Below are positions 5,573 to 7,918 of a stretch of DNA of 7,918 nt, one piece after another; within the stretch, counting starts at the first letter, position 1; every line of letters begins with the position of its first letter. The notes below the pieces were generated by a model. That model saw nothing but the letters and a program-made list of their open reading frames with translations, was not told the origin of the DNA and searched no databases. Source of the stretch: Candidatus Komeilibacteria bacterium RIFCSPLOWO2_01_FULL_45_10 (GTDB lineage Bacteria > Patescibacteriota > Patescibacteriia > UBA1558 > UBA10009); contig MHKL01000016.1 in NCBI GenBank assembly GCA_001818835.1, forward strand, positions 1,311 through 9,228, given 5' to 3'. The position numbers and the translations under genes were made by a program.

Positions 5573-7285
5573 ATGGCCAAACAGACGAAAATATTTTTAT
5601 TATCCATCGTCGTCGCCGGCTTACTGTTGCGGCTTTTTTCTTTAAATTACGCTTTGCCCATCAGGTTTTACGGCGATGAATACGTCCATCTGGCCAACGC
5701 TTTAAAAATGCTGGAGGCCAAAACCGCTTTTCTTGATTTTAGCTACTTGCCTAATCTATTTGCCTATTTGTTAATACCTTTAATTACGCTTTACGGATTT
5801 TTGGGGGCGATTTTCGGTTATTTTGAAGGTCTGGCCGGATTTCGGGAATACGTTATTTTAAACAGCGAGAATCTGTTGATTCTTTCCCGTCTTATCAGCG
5901 TTTTTTTCGGCGGTTTGACCGTTTATTTCATTTTTAAGATTACCAAGGAGTTTTTTAACGAGCGGGCCGGTTTGCTAGCCGCTTTGATTCTGGCGATTTT
6001 ACCGCTGCATTTAATCCAGTCGCAGTCCGGCCAGTTTTGGAACCCGCTGACCTTTTTTATTTTGGCGGCTTTTTATTTTTTGTTTAAGTTATTTCAGACC
6101 GGAGAAAGACGCTGGTATTTTTGGTCAGCTTTATTCATCGCGTTGGGCTTTGGCACGGGGATTTATTCCCTGATAGTTTTGCCGTGGTTTTTCCTGGCGC
6201 ATTTTTTGTTTGTCAGAAAAAATCAGCGGCCGTTTTGGTCAAAAGATTTTATTTTCAGTTCTTTGCTGTTTTTGGCGGTCGTTGCTTTTTTTGCCTTCAG
6301 CAACAGTTACGCGACCATTCGTCAATTAGGCCGGGGGTTGGGGACGGTGTTGGACGCCGTTGGTTTGTCTTTGCCTTTGTCCGAAATTGCCGCGGCTCAT
6401 CAGAACAATAATTTTTTTGCCGTTTTGAAAAATATTGCCGTGGTTTTGTGGTTTAATTTTTATCACCTTTTGCCTTTAATTTTTTGGGGCTGGTGGGAGC
6501 TGGTGAGAAAAAAGGAGTGGTGGCGCAATTTTTCCAATTACATTTTATTTTTATTCCCTTTAGCTTACATTTTGGTTTCCGCCATGGTTTTTAATAAAAC
6601 TCCGGATCGTTACGTTTTACCGGTAATGCCGTTTTTAGTCATTGTTCTGGCTTATGCTTTGGACAGAATTTTTTATCATTTCCCGTTAAAGCCGTTTTTT
6701 AAAACCGTTTTACTCGTCGTTGTTTTGGCGCCGCAGATTTATTTTACTTTAAGTTACTCGGAAAAACTTTTAAAAACCAATACCTATCTTTTGGCCAAGA
6801 ATTGGCTGGAAAAAAACGTTCCGGCCGCCGGCCGCTTGGTTTTGGATAACAGCGAGCGCCTGTATTTAACCGCCAGTCAGGAAAGCTTAAAACTGCAATT
6901 GGAGCATCGGCCGGCGGCTTTGGATACCCGCGACCGCTATCTTTTGACGCTCACAGGCGAAAATTATCCCCAGCCGTCTTATTTTATTTACCGTTTGGGC
7001 GATTTAAAATTGAACGAAATTAAAACCGAAGATTTTCGGGCCGATTATTACCTCATTACTTTTTATAATACCGTACCAGCCAATCTTTCAGTTGATGCCG
7101 AAAGAGACCGTTTACTGGCCAGTTACGAAAAAAAATTGGTGCAGAAATTTTATCCCACCAAAAAAGAGTTTTTAGATGCCCCAATTACTCCCGTTTGGGA
7201 TGATTTGGAAAATAGTTTTCAAACTCTTTGGTTCAGCGAACGTTTGGGGCCGCGGATTGAGTTGTATCAATTAATCAAAAAATAG
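5573..7285 (+). CDS. GT-C integral membrane glycosyltransferase (PMT/ArnT-like)
   Basis: This 570-residue polytopic protein should transfer a sugar from a polyprenyl-phosphate donor to an acceptor on the outer face of the membrane. The first helix (about 7-24) is followed by an extracytoplasmic loop with the acidic pair D35-E36 (FYGDEYVHLANAL), the position of the catalytic Asp in PMT, ArnT and related GT-C enzymes. Roughly ten more hydrophobic helices follow up to about residue 393, with LPLHLIQSQSGQFWNPLTFF (143-162) and PDRYVLPVMPF (344-354) matching recurrent PMT_2-type features. Residues about 395-570 lack long hydrophobic segments and form a soluble C-terminal domain, probably extracytoplasmic, of unknown role. 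It starts directly after the methyltransferase stop and ends 4 bases before the next gene. The GT2 enzyme encoded upstream is the natural donor supplier. The acceptor could be protein, lipid or glycan. Confidence 0.9.
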   Translation: MAKQTKIFLLSIVVAGLLLRLFSLNYALPIRFYGDEYVHLANALKMLEAKTAFLDFSYLPNLFAYLLIPLITLYGFLGAIFGYFEGLAGFREYVILNSENLLILSRLISVFFGGLTVYFIFKITKEFFNERAGLLAALILAILPLHLIQSQSGQFWNPLTFFILAAFYFLFKLFQTGERRWYFWSALFIALGFGTGIYSLIVLPWFFLAHFLFVRKNQRPFWSKDFIFSSLLFLAVVAFFAFSNSYATIRQLGRGLGTVLDAVGLSLPLSEIAAAHQNNNFFAVLKNIAVVLWFNFYHLLPLIFWGWWELVRKKEWWRNFSNYILFLFPLAYILVSAMVFNKTPDRYVLPVMPFLVIVLAYALDRIFYHFPLKPFFKTVLLVVVLAPQIYFTLSYSEKLLKTNTYLLAKNWLEKNVPAAGRLVLDNSERLYLTASQESLKLQLEHRPAALDTRDRYLLTLTGENYPQPSYFIYRLGDLKLNEIKTEDFRADYYLITFYNTVPANLSVDAERDRLLASYEKKLVQKFYPTKKEFLDAPITPVWDDLENSFQTLWFSERLGPRIELYQLIKK

Positions 7286-7289
7286 TTTC

Positions 7290-7918
7290 ATGACCGAAAA
7301 AATAAAAATCGCCTGGTTTGCTGACGACATTGACCGGCGGGCCAAAGGCACGGCCACTTACAGCCGGCAATTGGTGACGGAACTGGCCACCCGTTTTAGC
7401 GACCAGGTGGATCTGACTTTAATCCACCGCAATGGCAAATGCGTTAATCCGGTCTGCCGGCTGGCCAAAAATATAACCATCAAGACCTTTAAAACGCCGT
7501 TTTTCCAGGGCACTTTTTCCTGGTTTTGGTATTTTTTAACCGGCCGGGAAAAATTTGACGTTTTCCATTCGCCCCGGCCCAATTTGTATCCGTTTTTCTT
7601 TTTAAGCAAATTAAGGGGCAAAATTAAAAAGTTTGTCGTTACCTTGCATGGCGCGCCCGATAAAGATACGCCCCGCCTTTACCGGCCGGGCGGCAGCTGG
7701 TGGGGCTGGCACATTAAGTATCTGGCCAAGTATTTTGTGGACATGTTTTTGGGCGACTCCCAAATCGGCCAAAAGCAAATCATTGATTATTACCGGATTA
7801 ATCCCAAAAAAGTCGGTTATTTTTTTCTTGATTCCGCTGATGGCTTCCGCCAGTTTTCGCTTGAAGAAAAAGCCACGGCCCAAAAGCGCCTGGCGGAAAG
7901 ATACCACATTAAGCCGCC
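7290..7918 (+). CDS. Glycosyltransferase family 4 (GT-B fold), N-terminal part, 3' truncated
   Basis: The frame opens at ATG 7290, four bases after the preceding TAG, and stays open to the window edge (209 complete codons plus two bases). It begins MTEKIKIAWFADDIDRRAKG and continues TATYSRQLVTEL, the typical GT4 first strand, acceptor loop with a glycine-containing turn, and helix. FDVFHSP (89-95), FVVTLHGAPDKDTPRLYRPG (115-134) and GDSQIGQKQIIDYYRINPKKV (155-175) follow in the order expected for the N-terminal domain of a sugar transferase; the last corresponds to the TxSxxxxxxLxxxxxxxxxKV segment before the linker. The sequence ends at about the domain boundary, so the donor-binding half and the E-x7-E site are not visible. 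It differs clearly from the other complete GT4 in the window. It probably adds a different sugar in the same pathway. Confidence 0.92.
   Translation, partial: MTEKIKIAWFADDIDRRAKGTATYSRQLVTELATRFSDQVDLTLIHRNGKCVNPVCRLAKNITIKTFKTPFFQGTFSWFWYFLTGREKFDVFHSPRPNLYPFFFLSKLRGKIKKFVVTLHGAPDKDTPRLYRPGGSWWGWHIKYLAKYFVDMFLGDSQIGQKQIIDYYRINPKKVGYFFLDSADGFRQFSLEEKATAQKRLAERYHIKP

Noticed and set aside
7358..7907. Two minus-strand open frames (7358-7621 and 7611-7907)
   Set aside because: They are antisense to the open-ended GT4 starting at 7290, whose sense frame shows clear family motifs over the entire stretch.

Overview
The window looks like part of a surface-glycan or glycoconjugate operon from an uncultivated bacterium with small, tightly packed genes. 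All genes lie on the + strand. A Patescibacteria/CPR-type organism (Parcubacteria or Microgenomates-like) is my best guess. The grounds are near-zero intergenic spacing, intermediate GC content mixed with poly-A/T runs, no Shine-Dalgarno motif before any start, and a palindromic intergenic element of a style I associate with such genomes. This is inference. TAA, TAG and TGA all occur as stops where family lengths expect them, so I see no sign of a recoded UGA.

Layout: the window opens in the C-terminal half of a GT4 glycosyltransferase (ends 467). The only sizeable gap (468-595) holds a 107-nt foldback element with perfect 18-bp arms (480-497 / 569-586). Then comes a compact run: AsnB-type amidotransferase (596-2449), second GT4 (2446-3609), a small stand-alone LAB_N membrane protein (3622-3927), a GT2 polyprenyl-phosphate sugar transferase with a membrane tail (3937-4866), a SAM methyltransferase (4868-5572), a large GT-C/PMT-like integral membrane glycosyltransferase (5573-7285), and the N-terminal part of a third GT4 that runs off the end (7290-7918). 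The last gene has no stop inside the window. Gaps within the run are -4, 12, 9, 1, 0 and 4 bases, so asnB to the last GT4 is very likely one transcription unit.

How the genes may work together (inference from families): cytoplasmic GT4 enzymes build a lipid-linked or surface glycan from nucleotide sugars. The GT2 enzyme charges a polyprenyl phosphate with one sugar, which is flipped and used by the GT-C enzyme on the outer face of the membrane. The LAB_N protein, next to the GT2 gene, is a candidate helper or translocator for that lipid-linked sugar. The AsnB-like enzyme may make asparagine, or may amidate a sugar carboxylate as its homologues in O-antigen loci do. The methyltransferase may modify or cap the glycan. 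Nothing in the sequence identifies the actual sugars or the acceptor.

I see no RNA genes, insertion sequences, CRISPR array or convincing terminator. The two most unusual items are the foldback element and the LAB_N-GT2-methyltransferase-GT-C cassette.
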